A stretch of 64,000 bases of DNA, taken from positions 89,182 to 153,181 of the forward strand of contig VXAZ01002122.1 of assembly GCA_013399875.1 (NCBI GenBank), in the 5' to 3' direction. The stretch comes from Gymnorhina tibicen (taxonomy: Eukaryota > Chordata > Aves > Passeriformes > Artamidae). The notes under the pieces were generated by a model, which was given only the letters and a program-made list of their open reading frames with translations, was not told the DNA's origin and did not search any database. Position numbers and translations under genes: made by a program. This document shows, in pieces, positions 45,263-58,179 of the stretch; the stretch's first letter is position 1, and every line of letters begins with the position of its first letter.

Positions 45263-45346
45263 NNNNNNNNNNNNNNNNNNNNNNNNNNNNNNNNNNNNNN
45301 NNNNNNNNNNNNNNNNNNNNNNNNNNNNNNNNNNNNNNNNNNNNNN
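45263..45346. other. Assembly gap (84 N)
   Basis: Run of N inside the local duplication, between the first minisatellite array and the start of the second copy. Confidence 0.95.
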
Positions 45347-45720
45347 CCAGCCCTGGCAGTCTGTTGGCCCTCAAAGAGCCTTCTGCAATAAATCAGCCCT
45401 GATGCCTTAAAACAACTGTCCGGGGCCGGCGGAGCTGACACTAGATGGCATTGGGAGAACGCGCCGCGCGGCACCGCCGCCTTCGACGGAACAGTCTGGC
45501 AAAACAGAGCCCAAAACTCAGGATGACGGAGCAGAAAATGTCTCAGCCGGGGAGAGCCCAGCAGCTCACCTCCATCCTCACACCCACGAGCTCACCTTCA
45601 TCCTTACACCCACCAGCTCACCTCCATCCTCACACCCACCAGCTCACCTCCACCCTCACTCACCAGCTCACCTTCATCCTCACACCCACCAGCTCACCTC
45701 CATCCTCAACCCACTAGCTC
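45347..45720 (+). repeat. Second copy of the local duplication, with 26-bp minisatellite
   Basis: It is co-linear with 44898-45262 and offset by 449 bases. The minisatellite part starts at 45565 and runs about six units with one shortened unit (CACCCTCACTCACCAG), ending at about 45,720. The unique downstream flank begins with CTCCAGCATCTCACC. Confidence 0.9.
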
Positions 45721-46429
45721 AGCTCCAGCATCTCACCTGCGTTGAGACCACGGTGGTGGGGCAGAGCTCAAGGTGTTTCACCTCTTCTCTGAGCTAATAG
45801 TTTGTCCCCAAATTACTGTTTTTTTTTCACTGAGGAGCTGGGGCCTGGACAGAGCCTTGCTTGTGGCTCCCCAGAGCCCGGCTGCCCCCGCTGGCACCAA
45901 CACAGCCCTTTGGGACTCATTGTGCCCTTACCTGGCTGGCATAGGTGCACCTGGGCACCTGTAGAAGGGATGGTGATGAGGAGTGGGGCTTTAAAGTGAG
46001 TCCCAAACCCCAAATGATGCTGCTGCCCCGTCCATCCCCTGCTGACCCCAGCATCCTGTCAGCTCCCTTCACATGGACAGGTTTTCCTGCTGCAGCCTGG
46101 GCTCGTGCTTCCCCTGCCCCGATCGATCTCTCCCTGCAGATCAGCCCGTTTGTCCGTCTGTCCATTCACCCCTGTGTGTCTCGCTCACGCCTGCGTGCAT
46201 CCCTGTCCCCAGGGCTGGTGCAGACAGGTCCCTCCTGGGAACAACCCCAGGAACATTCTCGGTGGAGCAGCACAGCTCACTCACCCTCCCAGACCTGCAG
46301 CCCGGCTTGGAGCCAGAAGCCGTTTGCAGGCGCTGGGATCAGTCTGGCTTTCCCCCCATCACTCCAGTCTCATTCTACCTGTCAGAGCCAGTCTCTCCTT
46401 CCCCCAAATCACCTCCCGCACCCCACTGA

Positions 46430-46500
46430 GCCGAGCTGACTTTGTCTCTTAATGCTGCATTGTGCCGGCAGCCCGAGAGCCACAATAGAGCTCCTGATTG
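46430..46500. promoter_or_regulatory. Small candidate non-coding element
   Basis: CTCTTAATGCTGCATTGTG and CCACAATAGAGCTCCTGATTG (a SOX-type ACAATAG) in GC-rich context. A single N lies at 46587 nearby. Support is weak. Confidence 0.2.
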
Positions 46501-47519
46501 CAGCTCCCCCCTCCCTCCCAGCCAGCCCCGGCCCCGGCCCCGCGTGTCAGCCCCGCTGGCAGCACATGGCACACGGATCTCAGAGCNGGCCTGAATCCTC
46601 TGGAAAATGGAACATAGCTGGATTTTATGTCACTGTTTGTGCAGGGGAGAGTTGTTGGGGTGATGCTACAGGTTTTGGGGTGTGCAGCTATCCCAGCTTA
46701 CCCCCATGCTGTGGGGCTGGAGCTCTCCTCCCCTGTTCTCCCTGCAGGGTAAAACACAACAGAGCCAAAACTCAAACCCTCTCAAACTGGCACCTGAGCT
46801 GGAGAGCTCCTCTTTTTTGGGGATCTCTGCCCAGGCAGCCTGAGGTTACAGGATTCTTCCAAAGGCTAAAAACTTGCTCGCACTGTAAGGACAATACTAC
46901 ATTAAAAACAGCCCATCACCCCTCTCAGCTGGCTTGCACCTCTCCTGGAAACTCTGGGCAGCAGAACTGAACTCTGAAAAGGGCCCAGACTTGGCTTGAA
47001 GCAAGAGATTTCACATCATCATGTCTTAAAATGTCAGCACTTTAATTAGCTCCATCTGAAGCTGGAGTGGGTTTGTCACCCCTTTCTGCTTTCAGTTCAG
47101 GTTGAGAAATTTGCTCAAGCTGACCTTTTCCCTCCCAGACCCAAAAAAAGTTCCCAATCCATACTGGCATTTCCTAAAAATAGGACAAAATAGCCCCCCA
47201 AAAATACCAGCCAGCTGTAGGGATGATGTTGTGCAGCATCACGCCAATGCAGGGAAAAGGACTTCAGCTGTGAGATGCCTGCCCTGGGAGAGCTGAGGGA
47301 ATGTTCCCAGGTTCTGGTGTCAGGTTTTTCCCTTTTATCTCCTTCAGACACTGGTTCCAGGCCTCCTTCTTCCAAAGGGAACCCCCCAGTTATCTCTGAT
47401 CAAGGTGTCCCCTGCTCAGTGTTTTCTACAGCATCACTTAAATCTCCATCTCACCCACCCTTTTCATTTTAGTTTTTGTACCCGTAGGGCTGCTGGAGCC
47501 ATAACTTACACTCCAGGGT

Positions 47520-47700
47520 AATTTCTTGCTCTAAAGGATACAGTGAACTTCTTCACAATTTGCCGGCCAGCCAGGAATGCTTCTCCAGGTGGGATACGCT
47601 GAGTAATTATTCGATTTCAGCTGCTGGAGAGGGAGGTTCGAGCCCACTTATGCTCTGTGTGCGTGTGATAAATTAATGAAAGCAAAGCCAGAGGAAGCAC
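47520..47700. promoter_or_regulatory. AT-rich island
   Basis: GGGTAATTTCTTGC, GAGTAATTATTCG and GATAAATTAATGAAAGC lie within 180 bases. It is a candidate conserved non-coding element. Confidence 0.25.
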
Positions 47701-49879
47701 CTGAAAAAACACAGGGAAGTGGGAGGCCACGATGCCCCACCGCAGCTGCTGGGCTTGGAAATCGCGGTGCTGAGGTGTCACAACACCTCGAAGGGCTCTG
47801 CTCTCCACGCCAGGCTGTCTCCAGCATGACCTCTAAGAGCAGAAGCCACCAAAAGCCAGGGACCATGTCAGGAAGGGTCACAGGCGTGTCCACCATTGAC
47901 ATGGCTGGGTGCTGTGGAGGGCTCAGGGACGTTGGGCTTGGGTCTGGCCTTGGCTGGGAGCCCATCGAACACCTCCGGGGGGATGGGCCGGTGCCGTCCC
48001 TCTGCCCTCCCGGAATGGCAGAGCAGCAGTTGGTTTCCTTTGCAGAGCGAGGCAAAGCTCCAGGCTAGAGAAATGCCTTCCTCAGAGCCTGATAATTCTT
48101 CAGCACGTCAGAGGAAGAAGAGCGGCATCAAAAGCATCCTCGCTGCCTCCCCACTCATTGACGGCGAGCCTGGAGCCCTGGCCTCGCGGCGCTCGGGCTT
48201 TGGTGGAGTGTGACACTCATCTGCGGCGTGCCACGCAATTATGGCTCGCGAAAGGAAGGGGCAGATCGCCCCGGGCGGGGGAAGAATGAGAGCCAGCCGC
48301 CTTTCATCCGCACCCCACCGGCTGCCGCCTGCCGCTCGCTATTCTTATCCCTCCTGATCAAGGCGAAGCGTTTCCTCCTCCTGCCATTGAAGCCCGGAGC
48401 CCCGACATCGCTCGGGCAGCGCGGGGAACCGGCGGCTGCGCCGAGCCGGGATGGGCCTCCCCGGCCCCACGCTGCGAGGCACGACCCCGCCGGAACGGCT
48501 TTCAAGCGCCGAGCACCTCGTGGGGATGGGCAGTGATGTGGAGATGCGGGTACAGCTCCGGCGCTTCCCGCCCGCTGAGGAAGGTCAGCCTTGGTTCGTG
48601 CTTGATGTGGGAAATGCCGGAGCGAAGGCGGCGGCAGAGGGACCGCTCCTGCACCTGCGTTGGTGCCACACAGAGTTTGTTCCTTAGGGAAGAGGAGGAG
48701 AGGAGCTCTGGGAGGGAAATTTGGTCACTGGGATTTAAAAATTCCCTTGTGCTTTCATGAGAGAGACTCGGGCTCTTGTTTTCTTCTTGGGCGACTTTGC
48801 CCCCAGCTCTAGTCCTTGTGAGGAGAAGAAGATCTCATCAGTTACGATGGCAAGTGACCACTCGAGGTTATGTCCTGCTGCCCTGGAAGAGGATGGAAGT
48901 TGTTACTAGCACCAGCCATGGTGCCTTGGTGGCAAGCAGAAACCCCTCCCCAGGAGCCTGTGTCCATCCCATCCCCATGGCAGGGGCCGGTGGCCAGGCC
49001 AGATGGTGCAACACAAGGGCAGCCAGTGCCTGAAGAACGTAACTGGACCCATCTCTGCTCAAGTGAGGCCAAATCAGCAGAGCCATCCCAGGGACCGGGA
49101 GCCTCTGAGCAGGAGACCCCACACTGCCCTGGTGAAGCTCACAGCTCACAGCTCACATCTGCTACAGGAAGACTTCCCTCGTGCAGCAGAAGGGCGTTGC
49201 TGCTGCTTCCAGGCTGCTTTTGCCACTTTCTGGTTCTTACAAACTGCTCCAGGAATTAACCAAACCCAAGGTTTCTGGAGATGTTGGAAGAGCACACCAG
49301 GGAGCACTGGGCAGGTCTCCAAAGCTTTCCTTGCCCTCAGGAGCAGAGTCAAGCCAGGGCTGCAGCCCCCAGACAACCCCAGGCTGGGCTGGAGAGACCC
49401 CACCAAACTCAACTTTCTCCACCACCATGTCAGGCTCCCACCTCTCCCCCAGCCTGTCTGGAAACAGAGGCTTTTGAGTTCATTCTCTGTGTTGACAGAG
49501 CTGCAGGAAACCAGCTTCGTTACCTTGAAGGATCAGGAGCTCTTCCCAGATGTCGGGGATCCTACAGAGAAATAAAAGACCAGTGAAAATTCACCCTTTA
49601 CTTTGTTCCCAGGGAACTCCTCACCACCAACCCCAAGCTCGATGAGGACTCATGCTCGTGGATGAAGCCTCGTGTTTCAGGAGCCAGGGCTGCTCTCTCC
49701 CAGGCTGCAGGGTCACATGTGCTTGGTCCTCTCAGAGTTAAGGATTTTTGGCTTGTGGCACGGGGCGTGCCCCAGCATCCTGGGGAGATGCTGAGGTGGA
49801 ACGGCTCCACGGAGAGGAAAGCAGCTCGTTCCCACTCCTCCTTGCACTGGGCTCCTTGCTGCAGGTCCATGCCTGACTG

Positions 49880-50110
49880 CAATCAATGTAACCTTTTAAA
49901 ATTAATCTACTTTCTCTCCTCTTTTGCACACAAATACAGTTGCTGAAATTCCTCCATTTCTATGACATTTGGGAAAAAATTGTGCCTCAGTGGAATGCTT
50001 TCTTTACACTATAGACGTCATTACTTTAAGGGGAAATTAAAGTAAAGGTGGTGGGGTTTTTTTGGTCTGTGATATTGGAAAATAAAAGTTCTTTCTCCCC
50101 CTGCACTGTA
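49880..50110. promoter_or_regulatory. AT-rich island
   Basis: GCAATCAATGTAACC, TTTTAAAATTAATC, TAGACGTCATTAC (CRE-like GACGTCA) and GGGGAAATTAAAG lie in about 230 bases. It follows an isolated AATAAA at 49571-49576 that has no recognised gene ahead of it. Confidence 0.25.
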
Positions 50111-51329
50111 AGTTCAAGCGACTGCCAAGCGGAACGAGCAGAGCAGCCAGGACAGCCGGGGTCTGCTCCTGGTGCTCCCAGTCATCCTGCTCCAAAACCA
50201 GGGGAAAATCCCTGCTAAAAGTTCATGGCCAAAGGTCAGTCACCAGAGAGCCGGGGCAGCAGCCCCAGCACGAGCACAGGGAGCTTCTGCCTTTTGCTCT
50301 CGCTCCTGATTTCTCAGTGTAAGAGGGAAATCGGGAGCAGCGGCCGCCGGGCTCTCAATCACCCGCCACGGGACAGGGGCAGGCAGCAGCTCCCGGCTGA
50401 TGGATTGGGAAGGAAAGGCTGACAGCCCCGATTTACACATCACTCTGCTTTTGGACCTAAAATACAGAATGCAGGCCTTCTTCCCTGTTTTCCAAAAGCA
50501 AAGCCCAGGTCCCTCCTTGCCCCCTCCAGCCCTGGAGGGTGAGGAGGGGACAAGGAGCTGTGCCCTGTGTGCCCCAGGAACGGAGCTGGGTTGGGATGCA
50601 AAGGAACACCTTGTCAGCCAGCTTGTTCCCACGGGCACATCTGTGAAACAAACAGCTGAGTGGAGGAGGGAGGAGGGTCTTCATCCATGGAAAGGGTGGG
50701 AGATGCTTCCTCTATCGGAGATAAACATGAACGCCCAGTCAAGGTGGACCTGTTGTGCTCCAGGCCAGCAGCCAGACCTGCAGCTGCCTCGGGGAGAGAA
50801 GAAAAAGGGTTGAAACAGCTAATTCAGGATTTGTGTTTTCCTCAGGCTCTGTGGGTGTCCCCACTGCTCACCCTCTATCCAGAAATCCCTGCACTGTGCT
50901 CAGTGTCCCTGCCCGGAACAGCCCCACTCCCATGGAGCCACCTCTGCCACACCGACCAGGGACACTGACATCCCTGGGAACACCTGGCTGTGAATACCAA
51001 CCCTGCTTCTGGGCATCTAAGGATGCAGAGGGCATGGGCAGGGCAGCAGGACCCCCATGGACCACACAAGGTCCCCATGGACCTCAGAGGAGGATGGAAA
51101 GGGCAGGGCAGGGCAGGGCAGCGGTGCCCAGCCAGGCATGGTGAGGAGTTTCCAGTGTCACACAGTGTCCCCAGTCCCCTGGCATGTGCAGGATGGTGCC
51201 ACTGCCCACACAGCCCTCCAGCCGCCCCTCAGTTCCGACGTGGGAGACGGGGCTGGATTGCCTGGAACAAACCCAGCATCCTGCTCCTTCTCTTTCCCAG
51301 GCTATTTTTATCCTCCTCCCAATGACAGA

Positions 51330-51720
51330 TCGAGGGCTTCAAAGCCCAGCCCCGTGAACTCTCTCCTGCTTCCCCGCCATGGAAATTACCGCGCGGTGGT
51401 TCAAAATGGCAGAGCAATTTGCAAAACAAATAAGTCTCAGATTAGCTAACGAGCGTCCGCCTGACCTTACAGGGACCCCTTCATTAGGAGACACTGAGCA
51501 CCGATTAACTGCTCTGGGATGGAGGGAGCCACTTCAGACTGGTTTAATGAATTAAATATATGCTCCTATTTGGCTCTTAATGTTAAAAAAAATATTAAGT
51601 ACAGTAATTGTCACATTCCCGAAGTCAGTCATCTCCCTACCTCGCAGTTCACCGAGACTTTCCCCTTCCCAGCGCCAAAGTTTAATTTGTTAATGTGCTT
51701 CTGGTGTCACGGTGCTTCCC
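51330..51720. promoter_or_regulatory. AT-rich island
   Basis: GCAATTTGCAAAACAAATAAG, CAGATTAGCTAACG, CCGATTAACTGC, GGTTTAATGAATTAAATATATGC and CAGTAATTGTCAC. It is about 390 bases long, non-repetitive, and contrasts with GC-rich flanks. It is a candidate conserved non-coding element. Confidence 0.3.
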
Positions 51721-51885
51721 TCCATTAACACCAGCCCATCAGAGTATTCTGCTCAGGGAGCTCGGGAGTGCTTTCCTCCAGGTCTCCTCTGGCTTTCCAG
51801 GAATATTCCAGCATGTGGATTGCTCCAGGCTGTGTCCTGGCCATCAGGGGCTGTATCTTCTCCTCTCCTGTTTCTCCTTGTTGCA

Positions 51886-52118
51886 CAGGACAAGAGGAAA
51901 CGGCCTCAAGCTGCACGAGTAGAGGCTCAGGTTGGACATCAGCAGGAATTTCCCCATGGAAAGGGTGGTCAGGCACTGGAACTGCCCAGGGAGGTTTGGA
52001 GTCCCCATCCCTGGAGGTGTCCAAGGAAGGCCTGGATGTGGCACTCAGTGACGAGGTGGGGATGGGGCACAGGTTGGACTCGATGCTCCTGGAGGGCTTT
52101 TCCGACTGAAGTGACTCT
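51886..52118 (+). mobile_element. CR1 LINE 3' end, decayed
   Basis: The order of landmarks follows the CR1 3' UTR of birds: GGACAAGAGGAAACGGCCTC, AGGTTGGACATCAG, GGAATTTCCCCATGGAAAGG, GGTCAGGCACTGGAACTGCC, CAGGGAGGT, CCATCCCTGGAGGTGTCCAA, GATGTGGCACT, GGTTGGACTCGATG, then GAGGGCTTTTCC and CTGAAGTGACTCTG. It is 5'-truncated, as most CR1 copies are, lacks any reverse-transcriptase sequence and has no intact terminal 8-mer repeats. It supports an avian origin. Confidence 0.88.
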
Positions 52119-52224
52119 GCTGGGAGCGAGAGACAGAAAGGGAAAAGCCAGTGACAAGGGGACAGTGGAGGAATCAAACGGCTGATGGTCCTGGCCGTGG
52201 GCTGTCCTGAAGCCCTGCCCACGG

Positions 52225-52385
52225 GCCTGTAAGCTCACACCTTTTGTTGATGTGCCTCTGGCTGGTGTGTAATTTAATTACCGCACGCTTAGAAGATTAA
52301 ATCCACGATTAAAAGAATTTATATGGATTAGCGCAGGATGATTTTAAATCACTGCCAGCTCACGGCAAAGCAAATGTGCAACCTG
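52225..52385. promoter_or_regulatory. AT-rich island after the CR1 fragment
   Basis: GTGTAATTTAATTACCGC, GAAGATTAAATCCACGATTAAAAG and ATATGGATTAGCGC (bicoid/OTX-like GGATTA) lie in 160 bases. It is a candidate enhancer-like element. Confidence 0.3.
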
Positions 52386-53284
52386 CAGCAAGAGCAGCAG
52401 TGCTGGGAAGGGCTGGGAGGCCACCCTGGCCCTGCTCCGTGTGCCAGGAGAGCCGAGTACGGGGCCAGCAGGGAGCCCCCAGCCCCTTCCCAGGAGAGCT
52501 CCATGCTGGGGCACTGCCATGGAGACAGGAGGGATTCACCTCCCCAGCACGCTCCTCTCCTGATCCATCACTCCATCACACCCATGTTTGCTGAAAAGCA
52601 TTCATCTCTTAGTCCCCAGATGTGGATTTTAGTCCCTTTTTAAGCCAATCTGTTACTTTTCTTAAGTCGCTTATTAGATGCGGCTTTATGGGGGAAGGAA
52701 AGAAGCGGGATGGGAGGAAAAGTAAAGCATGCAAACTGGGAAGATTTACGAAATCAACTGGTTTAAATCAAATTCCCAGGCCTCCAGCTAAAGCTGTGCC
52801 CCAGAAAGCTTTATTGTTTCCCTCTCTGGGGCGAGAGGGAGAATGTGAAATTCATTTTTCTGTGCTGGGTGGGGAAGGGAGGAGCACGGGCAGCTCTTTC
52901 ATTAAATCGCTTCACGCAAGACAGCCTTTTGCAAATCTTCATCCCTTTATCCGAGCAGCAGCCTCACCCGGCTGGTGTGATCACCCCAAACTGGGCAGGG
53001 CTGGAGACTGAGAGGGTCCAGGGTTAAACCAGGATCTCTGGGAAAATCCTGGAGCAGTGCCCAGCGTGGCCACCACCCTCTCTCCGCTCCCGGGAGTGCA
53101 GGCACACGACTCTAGCACATCCCTGACAGTGGGACATGGTTGGAGACGCCGGCCAAGAACACTCATGCAGCCATCTGCTACCAGCTCGGCCAGGCAGGGA
53201 CAGAGAACCCCTTCCCAGCCTCCATCCTGCAGGGGATGGGACGAATCCGTCGTTTCCCCGCGCAGGATGGCAGCGCAACGCCGG

Positions 53285-53520
53285 GCCCTGTGCAATCTGT
53301 TTGATTTGAAATATTAGTGGAGAGATTAGCAACAGTGCTCATGATTTTGTGATGCATATGGTAATTAAAGTGTTACATTGCAATTATGATGTAATTAAAC
53401 TGTGGGATGCTCTTCAAGATGCAATTGCCACTCATTTGCATAACTGACGGATTTGCTTATTAGCACCCTTTTAATATATGTATTAAAAAGAGCATCAAGA
53501 GCGTTGGCTACGGAAGCAGC
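53285..53520. promoter_or_regulatory. Most AT-rich island of the right half
   Basis: About 235 bases hold GATTTGAAATATTAGTGG, GATGCATATGGTAATTAAAG, TGCAATTATGATGTAATTAAAC, ATTTGCATAAC (octamer-like), CTTATTAGC and TTTTAATATATG. Multiple TAATTA cores and no tandem repetition suggest a homeodomain/POU-bound conserved element. Confidence 0.4.
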
Positions 53521-55094
53521 ATTCCATCTTCCTCCAGCAAGCTGCAGGGCTGGGCTGCTGCTTCTCAGCTCCCACTGCTGCTGATGCTTTCCCTGGCTGG
53601 GGCTCTCCCCCACCAGGACTCAGGAGTGGCTCTGCTGACCAACAGCCCCCTAAATTCCACCCCAGCTGGAGCAGATGCATCTCCCTGCATGTCCACCCTC
53701 TCACTGGGGCCCCCCGAGCAGCCCCTGAGCATCCTCTTGGTCACTTCCCTCCTCACAAAACTCTCCCATGCTCCATATCTGCCAGGCTCTTATTCCAGGG
53801 AAGAGTTTCTCCCCTTTTCCAGCCCCTTAAGCCAGTTCTCAGTTATTCACACTTTCAAGGATCTCTTTGGGGGTCCCTGCCTTGAAAGCCGCCAAACCTG
53901 GCCTTTCCCCAAGCAATTCATACAAATCCCCACAGCTGCTACACCCCCCAGCTGTGCTCATCCGGCACAGCGCTGCCGTGGAAAGGCCCCCACGCTGTGC
54001 CACACACAGTTTACCTTCACTCACAAGGACCTTTCTGGATCTGCAGATTGCCATAGGTACTGAGGAAAACCCCACCTTAAAAATCAGACTAATTTTCTCC
54101 TTTTTAAGCTCATCAGAACTGCCTCTGAGGAGCTGAAATAAACCTGCTCTCAGCACTGGGCTGTCCCTAACCTTGTCCCGATCCCACGGCTGGGAGTGGG
54201 TGCAACACGAGGCAGCGACGTGGGAACACGATGGGGCAGCCAGGGAGAGAAAATCTTCACTGAAAGCCAAATCCTGTGTGTGGACTTTGCTTTTATCCTG
54301 AGCAGGCCATGCCTTAAAATGTCCTTGACTGCTGGTAATGCCTCAATCTGCCTCTCTGCGCAAGGAAAGGGAAAAGGACTTTTCAAATTGTTCCTTTTAC
54401 CTGCTGCTTTTAACCTGCATTGGGGAACACGAGATTCCTGAAAAACGTGATGTCTGGTGTTCTGCAGGAATGGATCGATCAGGAAAATAGTGGTGCTGCT
54501 CGGAGAGGATGATGGGTTGGGCCCTGTGGAGTGTTTTGTCTCCTGCCTGGCGAGATCCCAGAGAACATTCCCACATTTTAACGCTCCACACGCAGGACAT
54601 GGAGCACTCCCACCATCCAGCCTGAGAGGTCTTGAGTGAAGAGGCTGCTGCTTCCTGCCCCAAACCATGCCACGACATGGTGGCCTTGGGAGGTGACAGG
54701 TGATGGAGGTCTCCATCAGTGAGGGCAAACGCCAGCTCATAAATCGCCAGGCCCCTGTGAGCCACCACCTCCGAGCGAAAAACATTTGCAGTCATTTAGA
54801 GGAAAAGCTTTTTACCTTCTCTCCCAGCTACAACAGATCTATGATAAGGCTTTTCAAACTTCAGCATCCCCCTGGCAGCCTGTGTTAGGCCTGGAGGTGG
54901 AAATGAATGATTCCTCACCAGATTAAAAGATCTGTGTGACAGCCGAGCAGCGCTGCGCTCACAGCCCAGGGAGCGCTGAGCACGAGCCGGGCTGGTGCCT
55001 GGAGGGCACCCTTGGGGCTCACTCCCCCTGGCAGAGCCACCTTCGACCCCTGTGCCGGGAAACTGGGCTCCCAAAATGAACCCTGAGCAGCCTC

Positions 55095-55365
55095 CAGCAC
55101 CCTCCCTTTGCCACTTATTTTGGTTTGGTTGGGAAGCTGTAGACGCCTGCTAATTAAAATTGATGTCGTGTTCACCAGAGCCCAATTCCACATCGAACTC
55201 CTGTTGCTTCCTTCTCCGTGAGAGCAGGTCTGCCATATTTAGCCAACTTTTAAACTCATTAGCAGAAGCAGATGCTCGGATCCGCAGTCCCTAATGACTG
55301 TAAATGAGAGTATTAGTTTATTGACTGATGGCCTAATTGTTGCCACCACGACCACAAGCGACAGC
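55095..55365. promoter_or_regulatory. AT-rich island
   Basis: CTGCTAATTAAAATTGATG, GCCATATTTAGCC, CCCTAATGACTG, AGTATTAGTTTATTGAC and GCCTAATTGTTGCC. It is a candidate conserved non-coding element, and a smaller island (GTTAATTAAATTACAC) lies at 55,540-55,560. Confidence 0.3.
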
Positions 55366-57429
55366 TCCAAGCCCAAGCGCTGTCTCTGTGCTGAAGGACA
55401 CCCAGCCCGGGAGGAGAGGGACAGAGGGACAGAGGGACAGTGCTGCCAGGGCTGGAGCCCGGAGAGAGGGACCAGCAGCCCCCAGCACGTGACCCACATG
55501 CAGATCCCCAGATGACTGCAGCAGGTGAACAGCCAAGCAAAAGTTAATTAAATTACACTTCCCCCACCAGAGGTCAGAGCCTCGGAGCGCGTGTTGATGC
55601 GTGACCTTTTGCAGGGTGACGTGACTTCCCCGTGCTCTCTGCATGGTAATGAAGAGCCTGTGGGACCTGGAGCAGCAGCGTGTGCCATCCCTGCCTCCCT
55701 CCTCCTTCGGCTGCCCGTGGAAGTGGAGGTGAATGGGAGGAGGGGAAAGTCGGAGCTCGGGCCCTGGGCAGTCCCGCACTGCTGGGAGATGTGCCTGGGT
55801 GACCGCCAGCCCCGCTCCTGCCCTGGCCCCTGATGGACAGTCCAGGGTGAATAACTGCGGCTGTGCTTTCATTAAAGCATCTCCAACCTGCCCTGACCCA
55901 GATGGGCACAAACACCCCCAAAATGAAGAGGTTTTGAGCGTGTGCCTGAATGGCCCATGGAGCAGGGACAGACCTGAGCCATGGGAGGCCATCACTGCCT
56001 GGGGACACTGCTGGGAAGACAAAATGCATTGCTGACAGAGCTTTTTTTGGCCACTGTTTTGTTGGAAATGAGACCAAGAGCTGCCACACAGAGCCTGTGG
56101 GAGCTGCTGCATCACAGACCTGAACCCCCGAAAGCTGACACGGCATCGTGCCTGCCCAGCCGACTCAGGGGAGGAGAAACAGCCATGGACAAAGTTGTGT
56201 CTGCCTTAAGGGGTTGGTGGATGTTTCCCCAACACCTAGAAATCAACAGAAAAAACCAGATTTACAAGAGGATTTAAGAGGCATTGAGTTGCCTGGATAC
56301 CAGATCCTGTAACTACCCAAAAAGTAATTATAAAAGCAAGAAATCTGTCTCGGCTAAGCAGGTGGACAGGAAATTAGAAATCCATTTGTGAGAGACTCTC
56401 TGCTTTCTAACAAGGCAGGTTACAGCTCAGCCCTGTTCTCTGCTGCTCCTGATGCTCCTCCCTGCCCCAGAGGAGAACGGAGTGGTGGCCCCTGGCATTC
56501 CCAGCACCCGGGTGTCCGCTCCTGAGCTCCACACTGCTGCCCACCCCTCCAGATGGCTGCCACGCGCCTGTCTCCCGGGTGCCCAGTCACTTGCACAGGC
56601 TCTGCTCTCCCCTGGCAGCTGCTCCGCTCCTGCTCTCAGGACAGGGATGAGGTCTGAGCTTCCCAGAAAACCTCCCCTGCACAGTGCTGGGGAGCTGGAG
56701 CCCTCAATCCCCCCCTGCCCACACTGTGGGGTCCGGCTGATGGAGCCAGCTGGGCACTGACACCACTAAAACAGCCCCCTGCTGATGAGAAACCTACTTT
56801 GAAACCACCTCTGTTTTTTTTCCCCTTGGGAAAAGGCTGAGAAAAAATAATAAAAACAAAAAACCCCCCTCTATAATCCCCAAATCCAAATTTCTTTGCA
56901 CAGACGCTCGCTCAGCCCAGTGGTGCATCGCAAGGACTTGTAATTATGAGTGTAGAAGCCTTTTGCTGCTGTAACTGTTTCTGTGTGGCCTGGGAGGAGA
57001 TGGGTTGTGCTGGAAGCGAGAGCGATTTTGCTGGAGCATGAAAAGCAAAGCCATTTAGTTTAGGTAACATCTCTGGAGCTCTAGGGGTCAACAAAGAGAA
57101 CTCCAGGAAAATAGTTTTCAGGGCAGGATGGTCTGGAGACAAGAAAGGAAAAAAGAACCGAGAAAATGCATTTATTAGATGTCCAATTTGCCCTCTCGCA
57201 GGCTGTCTGCTCCTTTTCAGCCACAAAACAGGAGCAGTGGAGCAGAAGGAGCAGTGGCACTGCTGCTGGAGTCACCGAGCAGGCAGGGAGCAGGGAAAAC
57301 AGAGGCGAGGGAATGTGATGGCAACAGCGGGTTTGAACTGCAAGAAGCTGCAAGAGGAAGGGGTGAGAGCTGAAATCAGCAGGAGAATCCTGGTGGCAGC
57401 AAGGCCCTGGCTTGGCAAATTTATTCCAG

Positions 57430-57595
57430 CACAGCGGTCATGGCCCCAAGGCTGCCAGAGCTCTGGGAGCGTTTGGACAACGCTCTCAGGGTGCACGGGG
57501 AGGGCTTGTTGGGGTGTCTGTGCAGGGCCACGAGCTGGACTGGATGACCCTTGTGGGTCAGGGGGTCATTCCCTGATTGAATATCCCAATATCAG
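57430..57595 (+). mobile_element. CR1-like avian interspersed repeat, 3' end
   Basis: GCTGCCAGAGCTCTGGGAGC, GTTTGGACAACGCTCTCAGG, TTGTTGGGGTGTCTGTGCAG, GGCCACGAGCTGGACTGGAT and GACCCTTGTGGGTC follow a sequence I recall as common in songbird genomes at CR1-type 3' ends. It is truncated and decayed, and the family assignment is tentative. Confidence 0.55.
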
Positions 57596-58179
57596 GGGGA
57601 TATTCCCTGGTTCTGTGCTCTGCTCTGCTCTAGCCACACACAGACCCATGGACTCCCTCTCCCTCAGTCACTCAAGAAATTTCCATTCAGGGTCTCTCCC
57701 TTGCAGGCAACATTTCTCTCCACAGTAAGCCTCACAACTCTGCATTTCTGTGTTTCTGACAAGATGAAGGGCGGGCTGGAGCTCTCCCCGTGTAAATCAG
57801 CTCATTAATGCTGTGTACGGAGGGCTTTGGTGCTGTGCAGCAGGCAGGGAACACAGGCAGGGAACAAAGACAGACGCACCTGAACCATCCCTCACCGTGG
57901 AGTCGCGGCAGCGCCGTCCCCAGCGGTGGGGCTGGCTGGGATATCAAGGAGGATGGCAGGGATGTGGTAGGTGTAGGAGCGATCCTACAGCGAGAGGTGA
58001 CCTTGACCCAGAAGATTTCTTCTTCTTCTTCGTGTTTTTCGTTCCACCTCTCAGCAGCACGGGGCAACCACTGTGTTTTTCAAAGGCAAGTTCCGGGCTC
58101 CAAAGAAAGGAATTGCTAAACGTTTATCACAACTTGCCTGGGGGGATGTGAAATACAAGAGGAAATCTCCCCCTCTCCG

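Noticed and set aside
47896..48213. Frame containing ARQRKKSGIKSIL
   Set aside because: It briefly looked like a basic conserved motif, but there is no family match and no splice sites in consistent phase.
49003..49575. 190-codon plus-strand frame ending at an AATAAA (49571-49576)
   Set aside because: The nearby poly(A) hexamer made it worth checking, but there is no recognisable motif, no conserved-looking start and no exon chain, so a coding gene is not supported.
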